A DNA stretch of 64,000 nucleotides from assembly GCF_030864355.1 (NCBI RefSeq), contig NC_083393.1, forward strand, positions 2,294,001 to 2,358,000, read 5' to 3'. The number at the start of each line of letters is the position of its first letter. The first letter of the stretch is position 1. This DNA comes from Cutaneotrichosporon cavernicola. Its lineage: Eukaryota > Basidiomycota > Tremellomycetes > Trichosporonales > Trichosporonaceae. The notes below the pieces were generated by a model. The model was not told where the DNA came from and did not search any database. It was given only the letters and a program-made list of their open reading frames with translations. The translations under genes were made by a program, and so were the position numbers. Positions 8,706-19,584 of the stretch are shown here, one piece after another.

Positions 8706-10893
8706 ATGGCGTCGATAACCTATACCCCTACAGGCGCACTTCAGATCACCATCCTGCCTACCGACTGTGCTTGCGGGCACGCCCATCCGTCAGCCATGGA
8801 CGAGTGGGACCGCGTCATCCGCACGGCGTCCAAGTGGCTGGCAGACCACGCCCCCGTCTGCCGTGGCTTCAGCGGCGTTGAACCATGGGCGTAAGTCTCG
8901 CCGTGGCTCTGGATGGGCTGATGGGTTGACGACAGACGCGGCGATTCGCCAGTGACGCTGCTCGTTGCCCGCCGGCCAAAGATGCCAGAAGCTGGGCCGC
9001 CGATGAAGGGCGACAAGCAGACGCGCTCGGCGTTTGGCTGTGACGCATGTAAGAAACGCAAGATCAAGTGCGATCAAGCGCGGGTGAGTTGTGAACAGCC
9101 TCAAAAAGACTCACGCAGCCGGTGTGCAACAACTGCTGCGCAAGCTCGAGGAAACGCGCACGGAGATGTGTCTATGCTTATGACATCATCGTGCGCCCGA
9201 CGTGAGCTCAATCGTCTTGGGCGAGCTAAACCCCAGCGGAAATGAAGATCCAACGGTGGAGAGCCTGCAAGATGACAGTACACCTGGAGCGTCGCCCGGC
9301 AGTATGAGCATCGAGACCTCGGACCCCGTTCGGCCTCCTACGACCCTGGTCCCTCGGGCGCAGGCGGCACCACCTGATCCGATTCTTTATCCTGATCCAT
9401 CCGACCGTGAGCTCAATTCAGCCGGCTCGTAGGCTGACCCAAGCTGCGCAGCTGCGTCCGCAGACTGTTGATGCCGAGGCGCTGTCAACGCTCGTGGACA
9501 CACACGGTTTGACGTGGTTCATGAACGCGGCGGAGATTGTCGAGAAGCAGGTCCTCGCATCCAACCAGCGTCGTGCCTTTACAGAGTACCGCCACGCCGT
9601 ACTCGAGCGCTGCTGGAATGCATACATCAACTACAACGGTAAACTCCCTCTCGAACTACCTTCCACACCAGTCGACACGCACACGCCGGGCCAGTTCGCC
9701 TCGGCCGTCAACTCAATGCTCGCCCTCCCCGGACTGGACTCGCTCTCCTCTCCATCTGCCGAGGCGATCACGCCTGAGCAGTTAGCGGACCTGACCCAGG
9801 CTGCGCTACTGCACGCGTTCGTCTCGGTTGGGGCGACGCACTACGCTTACTGGGCGGGAAAGCGGGGAGAGGCTTCAGAGGATCACATGCGCGGTGGCGC
9901 GGCGCTGATTCAGCTTAGCACTAATGCTCTCCTACAGGTCCTCAGGCTGCAGGAAGCTCAGGCTGCGCGCCACGAGGAATGGGAGGAGGAGATCGACGCC
10001 AAGCTTCTCCTGGCCTTCTCGCTCGCCGTCACGTACCGCGTGTGCGCGGTCGACCCCCTTGGGCCAGCGACGCTCCGGCTGGAATGCGAGTGGATCGCGC
10101 GACGGGGCGGACCAGGAGCCATGATTAGCGATGCGGTCCTGACTCCGGCTCAGATGGAGCTCATTCCCGCTGTACTCAACGACGCGATCTGTGAGTATCA
10201 GTTGCCTGGTCTTTGTCTGCAGTCGAGTTGACAACAGACGCTCTCCAGCGCGGCGAGCCGAGTTTCCTCCCCCCCGACGCGGCGTGGCTCGACACGATCC
10301 CCGTAGCCCATCGCCTCATCCCCGAAGGCTACGGAATATCCCTCGAGATGGCCAAGTTTCTCCTCGAAACCGTCGCCGTCCTCTATGGCCCTTGTGCGGA
10401 CCGCGCAGATCGTCTGACAGCACTACACAACACGCTATCCAACGCCCTAGTGGACATCTACGCCTCGGCCCATCCCGCCCGCGTACAAGCGGGCGACATG
10501 CTGTATCGCCAGGCACTGATCTGCCTCGTTTGTCTCGACGGCCTCGACGTCCCTCCCGACGACCCACAGCTCGTATCTGCGAGTGACGCGATTCTTGAGC
10601 TCTTCGCAGAGGTCGTGTACGGCGACATATACACTGTGCGCTGGGCCCTTCCACTGCTCGTTGGCGGGGGCCTTGCGCGCAAGTTGAGCGAGGAGGAGCG
10701 CGAACGGGGCGAACGAGACCGCCGGGATGAGGCCGGGCGCATCTTCGACGCAATGGCGGACACGTGTGGGCTCGCGGACATTGAAGCTGCGCGGGCCCTC
10801 ACGGAACAAGTGTGGGAGAGGCGGGATAAGGGACTGCCTTGGAGATGGAGAGATACGATGCGCGCAATGGGTGTCGAGTTGTTCTTTGTGTAG
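8706..10893 (+). CDS. Zn2Cys6 transcription factor with an unusual N-terminal block
   Basis: Six exons (8706-8890, 8936-9083, 9119-9201, 9237-9406, 9444-10190, 10238-10893) with introns of 35-47 nt encode 662 aa. The binuclear zinc cluster, starting CDACKKRKIKCDQARPVC, lies at about residues 98-130 and is completed by splicing intron 2. Before it sit about 95 residues (from MASITYTPTGALQ) with a Cys/His-containing stretch, whereas fungal regulators usually place the cluster nearer the N-terminus. Intron 1 joins this block to the cluster in frame. The C-terminal half is helical and resembles fungal regulator middle regions without a clear named domain. Intron 4 uses a CCAAG acceptor. Targets are unknown. 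The dehydrogenase upstream is a candidate by position only. Confidence 0.75.
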
Positions 10894-11230
10894 GCAGGTA
10901 GAGCCCGGTATCTTCTTTCCGAAGCCCGTCAAAGATATGTCAACGAGATGCATAGGCATGTAGTCAGACTACTTCTCCCACCTGCTGACGTCTCACTGAC
11001 GTCTCGCTTACATTAAACAACCCACACTCCTCGTCAGGAAGGAGGACTGGCTGCACCACACTGCCTGATGACTCCAGCGACCCAGCCTTGAGTCTGCGAC
11101 TTCCCTGAGCAAATTATAGGAGCTCAAGCTGCCCCAAAGCATCTAAAGCGACAACGGCCGCTTCGAACAGCGATTCTGGATAAGAATCTTCACGTTTTAG
11201 GCGACACCGAAACCACAAACCCGTGCTCCA
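10894..11230. other. Intergenic region
   Basis: 3' flank of the Zn2Cys6 gene and upstream flank of tRNA-Ile. I see nothing recognisable. Confidence 0.45.
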
Positions 11231-11321
11231 GGCCGCTTAGCTCAGCTGGTTAGAGCATTGTACTAATACGCAGAGCGTATCAGTAATGCAAAGGTCGGCA
11301 GTTCGATCCTGTCAGTGGTCA
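11231..11321 (+). tRNA. tRNA-Ile(AAT) with intron, copy 1
   Basis: Acceptor GGCCGCT pairs with AGTGGTC (two G-T), discriminator A. D arm GCTCAGCTGGTTAGAGC, anticodon stem TTGTA/TGCAA, loop CTAATA, then an intron of about 17 nt (cgcagagcgtatcagta) and A give anticodon AAT. The T arm contains TTCGATC. A copy at 45945-46035 differs in one intron base, and flanking bases are also shared. Confidence 0.9.
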
Positions 11322-11494
11322 GCGTACTCTTTTGGGAGTGCGTGCTTGTGTTTTGGTGGCCTGGACAGATGAGAGATGGAGAGATGTGATGTGGCTAGCC
11401 CGGCCCTAGTCTACCGAGACTTGGAGTGTGTCCAGGGAGTTCTGACGGGGCCTACCTATGCATGTTTACAATCTATTCTACTGCACTGCAGAAT

Positions 11495-13281
11495 CTACCA
11501 TGGGAGTGTGAGACTTGGGTCGGTGATAAAGTACGACATGTCGTGCCCAGGCTCGATCTCGAGTTTGGAGAAGCCGCTGCCGAGGTACGCAAACATGTTC
11601 TCGTCGTCGTACTCGATGTCCATGTCCTCGAAGCGCGGCGTCTTGGTCATGTCGAAGAAGTGCAGCTTGCTTCCGGGATGAATGGCAATGACCGGCCCGT
11701 CCGCTTTACCATTCTTGTACCACGAGCTGCAGGTAGAGCTCCAGGCGGTGGTGGGCATCATGGCGTTACGGTGGATGTTGAACTTGCGCACCACCTCCTT
11801 CTTGGGCGAGATGGAGCGGATGCCCTCGGCCTGCATCTTGCTAATGCACTTGAGCATGTAGTGTGAGCACCACTCGATTGTCTGTGTCAAGGATCCATGG
11901 GCAACCGGCGCGCTAGGCCCAAGGAACATGAAGTAGTTCGGGAACTCGTCGACCATGAGACTCATATATCCCTCGACGGGGCCGTTGTTCCATCGCTCCT
12001 TGAGGTCGGCGCCCTTCTTTCCCGTAAAGGGGAACCGGGGGAGGAGCGAGACGTCAAAGCCCGTCGCGCAAACGATCGCATCAACCTCATGTAGCTTTCC
12101 GTCCTTTGTGATCAGGCCGTTCTCGGTGATGCGTTCGATGGGGTCCGAAATCACCGACACGTGGTCCTCGCACAGGCTCTCGAGGAATCCATTGCCGGGA
12201 GTGAGGCGGCGACATCCGAGCGAAAACTTGGGCGTGAGAAGTTGCACCAGCTCGGGTTTCTTGACCAGCCGCGCGGCCATGTGTGCCCTCGCGACCTTGA
12301 CTGCTGCCTCCTGCTCCTTGGTGTCTTTGAGGTACATCCGGAAACGAGCGTTGAGCGCGTCCTCGATATCCTTTCGATACGCGAGGAACTCATCCGGGTT
12401 CTCCGCCCACCGTTTCTTCTCCTCCTCCGTATACGCCTTATTCGAACCTTCTGGCCCGGCATATTGTGGCGCCGCACCGACCGGGGTGATCCAGGCGCCA
12501 GAGCGAATGAAACAAGTCATGCTGTCCACGATCGGAACCAGGGCCGGAACTGTCTGCACAGCACTAGACCCGACCCCGATACACGCGACTCGCTTCCCCT
12601 TGAAATCGTACTCCTGGTCCCAACGGGCCGTGTGCATCAACTTGCCCTTGAACTCCTGGATGCCCGGGATGTCGGGCCAGCGCCAGTTGTTGAGAATCCC
12701 GCTACCGTTGACGAGGAAGTCGGCACGGTCCTCAAACTCCCCGTTCGGGCCCTTGATCCCAACGACCCACTGCGCTGCGTCGTCGTCCCATCGTGCAGAA
12801 GTGACTTCGTGCCCGCACTTGAAGTGGTTGTGGAGGTTGTACTTGTCCACGACCGAGTTCATGTAGTCGCAGATCTCGGGGGAGCCAGAGTAGAAGTGCG
12901 ACCAGTTCGGGTTCGGGTGGAAGCTGAACTGGTAGTCGTGCGAGGGCACGTCGCAGGCACAGCCGGGATACCTGGGGTTAGGTGGGGGGTGGTGAAGATG
13001 AGGAAGGGGGTGACTTACCGGTTGTCGAGCCAGGTTCCACCGAGCTCGGCGCTCTTCTCATACACGACGTGCTCAACCCCAGTCATCCACTTATCGATCT
13101 GGTATGCCATGTTGATACCACTAGCCCCGCCACCGATGGTGATGACCCGCACCCGCCGCTTCTGCCCGATATACTGGTCGCGCAGCTCATACCCGATCGC
13201 CTCCTGGTCGCCGTTTGGCGCGCCGAGGCCAGCCCATGGGTCCGGCGTTGCAGTGCGGTCGATGTTCGTGTCGATGGTCAT
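11495..13281 (-). CDS. Baeyer-Villiger-type flavin monooxygenase
   Basis: Two exons (13281-13019, 12971-11495) with a 47-nt intron encode 579 aa. Residues 50-55 form the FAD dinucleotide motif GGGASG. After the splice comes [18 protein letters not shown], typical of this class. The fingerprint [11 protein letters not shown] fits FxGxxxHxxxW, and a second NADPH motif GVGSSAVQ follows. Such enzymes insert oxygen next to a ketone to make esters or lactones, using NADPH and O2. The substrate cannot be read from the sequence. The gene diverges from the dioxygenase gene at 13789, and two SDRs lie just beyond, so a joint ketone or alcohol degradation role is an inference. Length is normal. Confidence 0.92.
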
Positions 13282-13788
13282 GGTGATTGTGAGTACAGTT
13301 AGAAGTTGGGAGTCGGAGCTTATCTAGTTCGACATCCGGTGCGGCCGTACTCGAGCATTCTACGTAAACAGTTCTGACGGACGTGATTTAGCCGTAGTAG
13401 AGAGAACGTCGGCGATGGCCGAGTGATTGCCGGTCCGGGTGGAATGACCGAATCCCGAGATTGACATGTTGTTCTCTTGTTCTCAACTTGGCAGACAAGA
13501 ACAGTGCGCTTGTTTGCCGAGACGACATGCTCGATGTGGATGAGCAGTGACAAAGCCTCAGATTGTTGTCTCTCCAAAGTGCTCCTCACTGTCCGTGGAT
13601 TCGTGGAGGAAAGCTATGGGAACGCTTCATGCATGTCAACAAAGCTGACAGGCACCATCAGATCGACAAACCCTCCCCACTCGGCGATAGCCGCCTACTA
13701 TTCAACTAATTCAGGCAACCGAAAGGCAGCTCAACTGCCCACTACTTGACCAACTGGGTTAACCATACCTGACAATTGCCATCCAACC
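13282..13788. promoter_or_regulatory. Shared divergent promoter region
   Basis: The 507 bp between the start codons of the flavin monooxygenase (minus) and the PhyH-like dioxygenase (plus) must contain both promoters. I see no convincing TATA box and no long inverted repeat. Co-regulation is an inference from the layout. Confidence 0.5.
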
Positions 13789-14922
13789 ATGGTAACAGCG
13801 ACAATGACCATGACAGAAGGGGTGACCCTCTACCCCGACCCCGTACACAACGTCCCGCCCTCCGTTCGGAGCGACGGACCCCGTGTGTTGGGCGGGTGGG
13901 ATCTCGACCAGCTCGAGCTCCAAGGCAACCAGGGTGGCGTGGTTCGTTGCACCTTTCCTCCCCCATCATAACTGACCCAGATTCCATCCTCCTACCTCTC
14001 GTGGTTGACTCCAATCTCGGCCTCCGCGCCGATCGAGGACATCCGCGCGGTATACGAGCGCGACGGCGTGGTACACATCCGCGGCCTGCTGGATAGAGAG
14101 GACGTCCTCTCTACCCGCGAGAAGTATGTCTTGCCTGACGAATCTGGCTAACCCAGATTCTTCAACTTTGTCTCTCGTTCAGGCGTTCTGAAACCCGGCA
14201 CATCCCCCCGAGATGCCATCTACAACACGTCCCTCGATCCGTCCAAGTTCCCAGGACCCAGCGCAACCCAATTCAATCGCTCCCAGAACGACAACGCGCT
14301 GCTCGATTACAGTACCCGTGCCGGAAGGGAGGACTTTATCGTCTCGTTCTCGGACCAGCCGGCCCTCCTCGACTTGGTAGGCCGCCTCATGTCGTGGAAA
14401 GAACCAATGCGGTTTCGCCGTCAACTCCTCCGCACCAATATCCCAAAATCATACAATACCGCCACGAGGGTACACTACGACCAAATGTATCTGCGCAAGA
14501 TGGAGCCGGGAGCGGTGACGGCATGGATTCCAATGGGAGACGTATCGCCCGTCTCGGGGGGCCTGCTTTATCTCGAGGGGTCGAGAGACATGGGGCTGGA
14601 GATTGAGCGCTCTTTTCTCGACAGGAACTCGAGCTTGCCGGCCGAGGAACAGGTCAGCGCGTTCAACCAGAACATGCTGCATGGCGGGGGGTTGACTAAG
14701 GACTGTGCTGCTTTTGCGCGGGCCACTAATCGACGTTGGCTGGTTGGCGATTATCGGGCGGGAGATGTCGTGCTCCACCACTCGTGTATGATCCACTGTA
14801 GTGCCAACAACGAAGATCCGGATGATCGGATTCGCTTGGCTACGGACGTTCGGTTCGCGGATAGGCAGGCGCCATTCGACGATAGGTGGAATGAGTTCTA
14901 CTACGCCGGAGACGGCAAGTGA
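13789..14922 (+). CDS. Phytanoyl-CoA dioxygenase (PhyH)-family 2-oxoglutarate oxygenase
   Basis: Three exons (13789-13938, 13981-14123, 14157-14922) with 42- and 33-nt introns encode 352 aa. The fold's iron ligands appear as HYD in VHYDQMYLRKM and the distal H in HSCMIHCSANNED, followed by the 2-oxoglutarate-binding Arg in DDRIRLATDVRF. These are established features of PhyH-family Fe(II) enzymes, which hydroxylate acyl-CoAs or small metabolites. A second ATG (MTMTEG) lies five codons downstream. The intron 1 donor is GTGGTT, non-consensus after GT, but reading through gives an early stop. The substrate is unknown. The gene shares a promoter region with the Baeyer-Villiger enzyme. Confidence 0.85.
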
Positions 14923-15143
14923 GGTAGCAACGGATGTATCGAAACTAGGTTGGTTGTGTACATGTAGCTGAGATGTGGCGGCGCGATGTGGCTTCCCGAT
15001 TCCGAACCACAGATGTCAAATCGCTCATCAACGCCACACCTACGAGTCGAAGCCAGTATGATAAGCCTCCAAAGCCTCTGCCACGCCTCGGAACTGGTGA
15101 CGTGCCGTGGCCCGAGTCCAGACGACAGCTTTCAAGCCTTCCA

Positions 15144-15214
15144 GCCCCTATGGTGTAATGGTAACACGTGAGTCTCATAATCTCTAGCCCTCAGTTCGAT
15201 TCTGAGTGGGGGCA
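15144..15214 (+). tRNA. tRNA-Met(CAT), probably elongator, no intron
   Basis: Acceptor GCCCCTA pairs with TGGGGGC, discriminator A. The D stem is GTGT/ACAC with a short loop. The loop CTCATAA gives anticodon CAT, and the T-T at pair 31-39 is also seen in elongator tRNA-Met. T arm CTCAG-TTCGATT-CTGAG. The anticodon stem is weak (pair 27-43 is also T-T), so the identity is less sure than for the other tRNAs. Confidence 0.75.
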
Positions 15215-15457
15215 TCTTTTTCGATGTCTCCATGGCGTTGTTGGTATTCAGGAGGAGGTGGGAGGATTCAAGGAATGTCAAATGTCCCAGGATGAGAAAA
15301 GTTGAGAAGAACCCGACACATCCTGTCCCGTGCGCGTACTGTACAATTATCGTCACAAACTATCACGCGTCACACCTTGTACCCAACCCTGTCACATCGA
15401 GGATGTACTTCTGACCTATCGTTGTCCCTAGAGTCCTAACCAAACGCCGGAATCATT

Positions 15458-16445
15458 CTAGTGAGTCATGAGGCCGCCGTCGGCCTGCCACGTCGTGCCG
15501 TTGACGTACGAGGCCTTCTCCGAGAGCATGAAGGTGATGACGTCGGCCATCTCCGCGGGCTGACCAGGGCGGGCGGCGGGGCAGCGCTCAGGCTGCGTGC
15601 CATGCGTGAGCATGGCGGTCGCACCAGGGCTATTCCGGGTCATCTGTTGTCAGCTCATTGACCCGACAATCAACTCACGGCCGTGTCAATCCACCCGGGC
15701 GCAATGGCGTTGATGCGGATCTGCTGGCCAGAGTAGTCGACAGCGGCGACCTTGGTCATGCCAACGACAGCGTGCTTCGAGGTCGTGTAAGCTACACCTC
15801 CTGGGATGGCCTTGTATCCGGCAATAGAGGCAATGTTGACGATGGCGCCGCGCTGGCTACGGGGTCCGGCATTCAGAGGCTCCTGCTTGGCCATCTGGGC
15901 AAGCTCGTGCTTGAGCGAGAGGAATGTGCCGCGCTCATTGATGTTGATCACGCGTTCGTACTAGGGTCAGCTTTTGGAATCAGAATTGGGAATAATGGTG
16001 CAAGTGCAAGTGGAAGCGGAGGTGGAAGCGGAGGCGGAAGCGAGTTTCCGCCTTTCTATCAAGTTTGCCTCACCTCCTCAAGAGCAGTTTCGCCAATCTT
16101 GAAGCCGCCACCAGCAACACCAGCCGAGTTGAGGCAGTAGTCGATACGGCCCCACTTGTCCACCGCCTGGGCGACCATGGCCTGAACCTGCTCCTCGACG
16201 TTGACGTCGACGACAGCGACCTCGACATCGGCGTCGGGGTAAGTCTGGACAAGCTCGGCACGGAACTTGTTCAAAAGGTCCTCGTTACGGTCGGCGACAA
16301 TGACACGACGAACACCAGCGTCCAGAAGAGCCTTGACGGTAGCAGCGCCAATCTGACATCAGCAAGTTTGGTGGAATAGACGCACGCCGGAAGCACCGCC
16401 AGTGACGAGGCCGACACCGGTCATAGAGTTTGTGGAGACGGTCAT
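15458..16445 (-). CDS. Short-chain dehydrogenase/reductase, paralogue 1
   Basis: Four exons (16445-16386, 16352-16074, 15960-15679, 15643-15458) with introns of 33, 113 and 35 nt encode 268 aa. Splicing restores the nucleotide motif TGGASGIG at residues 15-22. NSAGV, the catalytic Ser region NIASIAGY and the YxxxK pair in YTTSKHAVVGMTK follow, then the C-terminal WQADGG block. It is a classical SDR that oxidises or reduces an alcohol/carbonyl with NAD(P); the substrate is unknown. A close paralogue lies 0.7 kb upstream in the same direction. The 113-nt intron is full of GGAAGCGGAGGT-type repeats. Confidence 0.9.
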
Positions 16446-17140
16446 GATGTGTGTGTGTGTGGATGAATGCATGGAGGAGGGCAACAAGTGGTTGATTTAT
16501 GGGCTTGTGGAAAGGAGGAAGGTCTGGCATTACCGCATGTTCGCAACCGGCGACAGGGCAAAAGCGGGGCCCGATACACATTGTGGGGAAATACCCGGAG
16601 CACAATCCTTAATTGCCGGCCATGGTTAACGCCCGCGGCGAAACCTCACCGTCCAGTAGCGTTGTGCTATGCTATAGTTGTATAGTTATACATAGCCAGC
16701 GATAGCTTATGGCGGTCTATCAACTTGATCTCAGCTTGTTCGGCTACGTCCGTCCCTTCTAAACGACGGGTATCTGTCGGCACTTTACTCCTACAATCAG
16801 CGGATCCCGTGATCACAACTAGCTTGGCTTTGACGGCGACGTCCGTTTGTACTGGGACAAACCCTCGCTGTCTAAGTGACACTCTACTGGGAGGCCAGAG
16901 GACAATACGCGGAACCGAGCGCTCAGTACCCCGAGTTACAGACCTCCGAGTTACGGACCCATGTCCAACTACGTACGTCACCGCCAGCTGGTTTCCCTCG
17001 TCAGCCATTGTGCTACGCCGCTTCGACTGATCTGGCGTTCGGTTCTTCACGAACTGGTCGACGTCACTCCCTCCCTTCAAGACGTACAAGCAGAGCTCGA
17101 CTTGATACATTGTTGCTTCTTCAGAGTCACAAACCACCAA
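16446..17140. other. Spacer between the two SDR paralogues
   Basis: A short (GT)n-type tract (gtgtgtgtgtgtg) sits near 16447-16461 just upstream of the first SDR start. It also holds the 3' flank of the second SDR. No gene is seen. Confidence 0.45.
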
Positions 17141-18082
17141 TCACGCCAGGAGCCCGCCCTCGGCCTGCCAAGTCGTGCCGTTCACATACGACGCCTTCTC
17201 GGACATCATGAAGACGATGACGTCGGCGATCTCGTCCGGCTGGCCCGGACGCGCAAGAGGGCAGCTCTCGGGACGCGTCTCCATCTCGACGAGAGCGTGG
17301 ATCCCCGGCGGCGCAGTCATCTGGTGTGAGCTAGTCCTGTCAGTGACTCACGGCCGTCTCGATCCATCCCGGCGCAATGGCATTCACGCGGATCTGCCTG
17401 CCTGTATAGTCGATGGCCGCGACCTTTGTCATGCCAATCACGGCGTGCTTGGATGTACAGTATGGCACGGCGGTTGCGAGCCCCTTGAATCCGAGAATGG
17501 AGGCAATGTTGACAATCGCACCCCGCTGTCCACGCCGACCACTATTATCAGCCCATCCAAGTCTAGCTGGAACGCACGGGTGGAGAGGCTCCTGCTTGTC
17601 CATCTGGGCGAGCTCGTACTTGAGACAGAGGAATGTTCCGGTCTGGTTGATGTTGACTGTGTAGTTGTACTAGTGTCAGCTGTGCTTGTGTGCTTGTGTG
17701 CTTCTGATTCTTACCGCCTCGAGCGTCGTGTCACCAATCTTGCCACCCGCACTCCCAACACCCGCCGAGTTGAGGCAGTAGTCGATACGCCCAAACTTTT
17801 CCACGGCACGAGTGACCATGGCCTTAACCATGTCCTCGTTGGTCACGTCGACGGTGAAGAGCTCGAACTCGGCATCGGGGTACGTCTGGTGCAAGTCGGC
17901 ACGGGTTTTGAGCAGCGCTTCGTCATTCACGTCCGCCATGAGAACCCGGCGCACGCCGGCTTCAAGCAGCGCCTGTACGGTCGCCTTGCCGATCTGGGGT
18001 CAGCCGGGTTGAATCCGAGACGAACACCAGAGGCTGCGCCTGTGACGAGGCCGACACCGTTCATGCTTCCAGTGTTCGTCAT
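17141..18082 (-). CDS. Short-chain dehydrogenase/reductase, paralogue 2
   Basis: Five exons (18082-18026, 17993-17715, 17669-17578, 17541-17352, 17320-17141) with introns of 32, 45, 36 and 31 nt encode 265 aa. Motifs are TGAASGIG, NSAGVG, NIASILGF and YCTSKHAVIGMTK, colinear with paralogue 1. Three intron positions match paralogue 1, and an additional 36-nt intron splits EPLHP-GRRGQ, where paralogue 1 is continuous. The cofactor and catalytic residues (Ser, Tyr, Lys) are intact. The pair arose by tandem duplication and likely acts on related alcohols or ketones, plausibly with the nearby Baeyer-Villiger enzyme. The intron 1 donor is GTTCGT. Confidence 0.9.
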
Positions 18083-18827
18083 GTTGTCTGTTTGGTTGGA
18101 GTGTGGGTGACGTGAGAAGCGCAGCGTCTCACGTCCGGCTATGTAGTGCTCTTGTCTAAAGTGGGACACGTGTCTTCGGCCATTCCTGCTCGGTGTGGAT
18201 TTGTATTCATCCTGCGGACCAGATCAGCCGCGCACCGGCCCTCTGGATCCTCCCAAACAACATGTACATCTCAACAAGATGGGCGCTCAGCTTCGAGATG
18301 AGCAGTTGAACATCGCCAATGGCTGTTCCTCCAACGTAGTATGCGACGTCGTGGGGAGTGTTACCACTGGCAACCTCCGCTTATTGACAAAGTCCACGTG
18401 ACGCTCGTTTGGTGAGCCACCAGCGCCACCCGCCATGCTCAGCTGATGTGAGCATGACGTCCGTGGATGCAAGATTGCCCATGTCTCTATCGTCTTCTGC
18501 CCGAGAACCGGAATGCTGGTACGGGCCTGATTCCATCCGCGTTGGAGATCAACAGCTGTTCTGCTGCAACATTCCGCATCCCAGCCCTGTCGAACTCAAG
18601 GCAAGGTACTGCCGCTCGGCATGGATGGACAAGCTACCAGATGCCCTGCATAGACCCGGCGATTTCCTCGCAAACACTGCCAAGTTGGCCGATGAACCAC
18701 GCGGCTCGGCGAAAGAACACCGTTCAGCATGTAGTAGCAGATACGCTGATGTCCCTGCCGCAAAGATTACATCTCCAACATTGCATGCTGGTGCGAGAGA
18801 AAAAAGCAGGGAGAAGAAAAAGATACG
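18083..18827. other. Intergenic region with possible gene relic
   Basis: Upstream flank of SDR paralogue 2, reaching to tRNA-Val. Apart from an ankyrin-like fragment on the minus strand (listed separately), the frames are broken. No intact gene is seen. Confidence 0.4.
18240..18365 (-). pseudogene. Possible ankyrin-repeat gene relic
   Basis: The minus-strand frame read from about 18365 downwards gives GNTPHDVAYYVG, then DVQLLISKLSAHL. This resembles the GxTPLHxAAxxGH...VxxLL pattern of ankyrin repeats. Upstream stretches to about 18600 (for example AEQLLISNADGI) look similar but are in other frames and interrupted by stops. No start codon or intact frame was found. This could be chance similarity. 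Confidence 0.22.
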
Positions 18828-18899
18828 TATCAGTTGTGAGTTTCGAACTCACGGCCTTTCGCGTGTGAAGCGAACGCTCTCCCACTGAGCTAAACTGAC
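18828..18899 (-). tRNA. tRNA-Val(CAC), no intron
   Basis: Acceptor GTCAGTT pairs with AACTGAT (terminal G-T), discriminator A. D arm GCTCAGTGGGAGAGC, anticodon stem TTCGC/GCGAA with loop TTCACAC gives anticodon CAC. T arm GTGAG-TTCGAAA-CTCAC is fully paired. Confidence 0.92.
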
Positions 18900-19584
18900 T
18901 GAAAATGTTGGATGTTCCTTGGATTTCTCGGTACGTCTATATATCTCATTCCTAATTGTCAACGGCCAAGGTCTTTTCATCCCAGCTTCGCCACTGGTAA
19001 ATGGTATCACTTGTTCACTGCGGCAACGCTGGTGAGAATGCGCGGAACCCGCCCGCACCGAGTCTGGCCCTCGACCAGGCCATCACGGGGTCGGTGTAAG
19101 GTAGTGTACCCGCATCGTAGAACCTCAAGTGGCTGCGGCGGCTTCGGGCGCGCAGGCGAACTCATGAGGCGTGTCGAAGCGGAGGGAGTGGGAGGGGCGG
19201 GGACGGACGAAGCGAGGGAGGGAATGGGAGGGGCGGGGACGGGGACGGACGAAGCGAGGGACGACGAGTTGTTGTGATGGCGTACGCCTCGTAAAGCGAC
19301 TACAGGGGCGTACGGCAATGACGGTCAGTAACTTCTCCAGCCAGCACCGTGTCCGACGCGCCAAAGTTGTGGGATAATACATTGCTGAGGATCTGGTGAG
19401 TTTCTCCAAGAGGGCGCTGACAGCTGGAGTTCTGGGAACCACTCCTCAAACGTACGAGTAAAAACCGGGGATATTTACTGGATCTGCCATGATGTATCAT
19501 GGTATCATTGGGCGCAGTGTGATGTGTGACGCGTAATCCTCATCTAGTCAGCGCAACTCACCCATCTCCATCTCCCAATCCACC
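18900..19584. other. Intergenic region with a GC-rich direct repeat
   Basis: At about 19184-19260 two imperfect direct copies of a 33-39 bp G-rich unit (ggaggggcggggacggacga as core) occur in tandem, the second carrying an extra ggggac. No gene is seen otherwise. Confidence 0.5.

Noticed and set aside
11955..13327. Two long plus-strand open frames over the flavin monooxygenase
   Set aside because: The minus strand encodes complete Baeyer-Villiger motifs. The plus frames are shadows.
18409..18888. 159-codon plus-strand frame ending in the tRNA-Val region
   Set aside because: It runs into the tRNA gene, has no motif and uses atypical codons.
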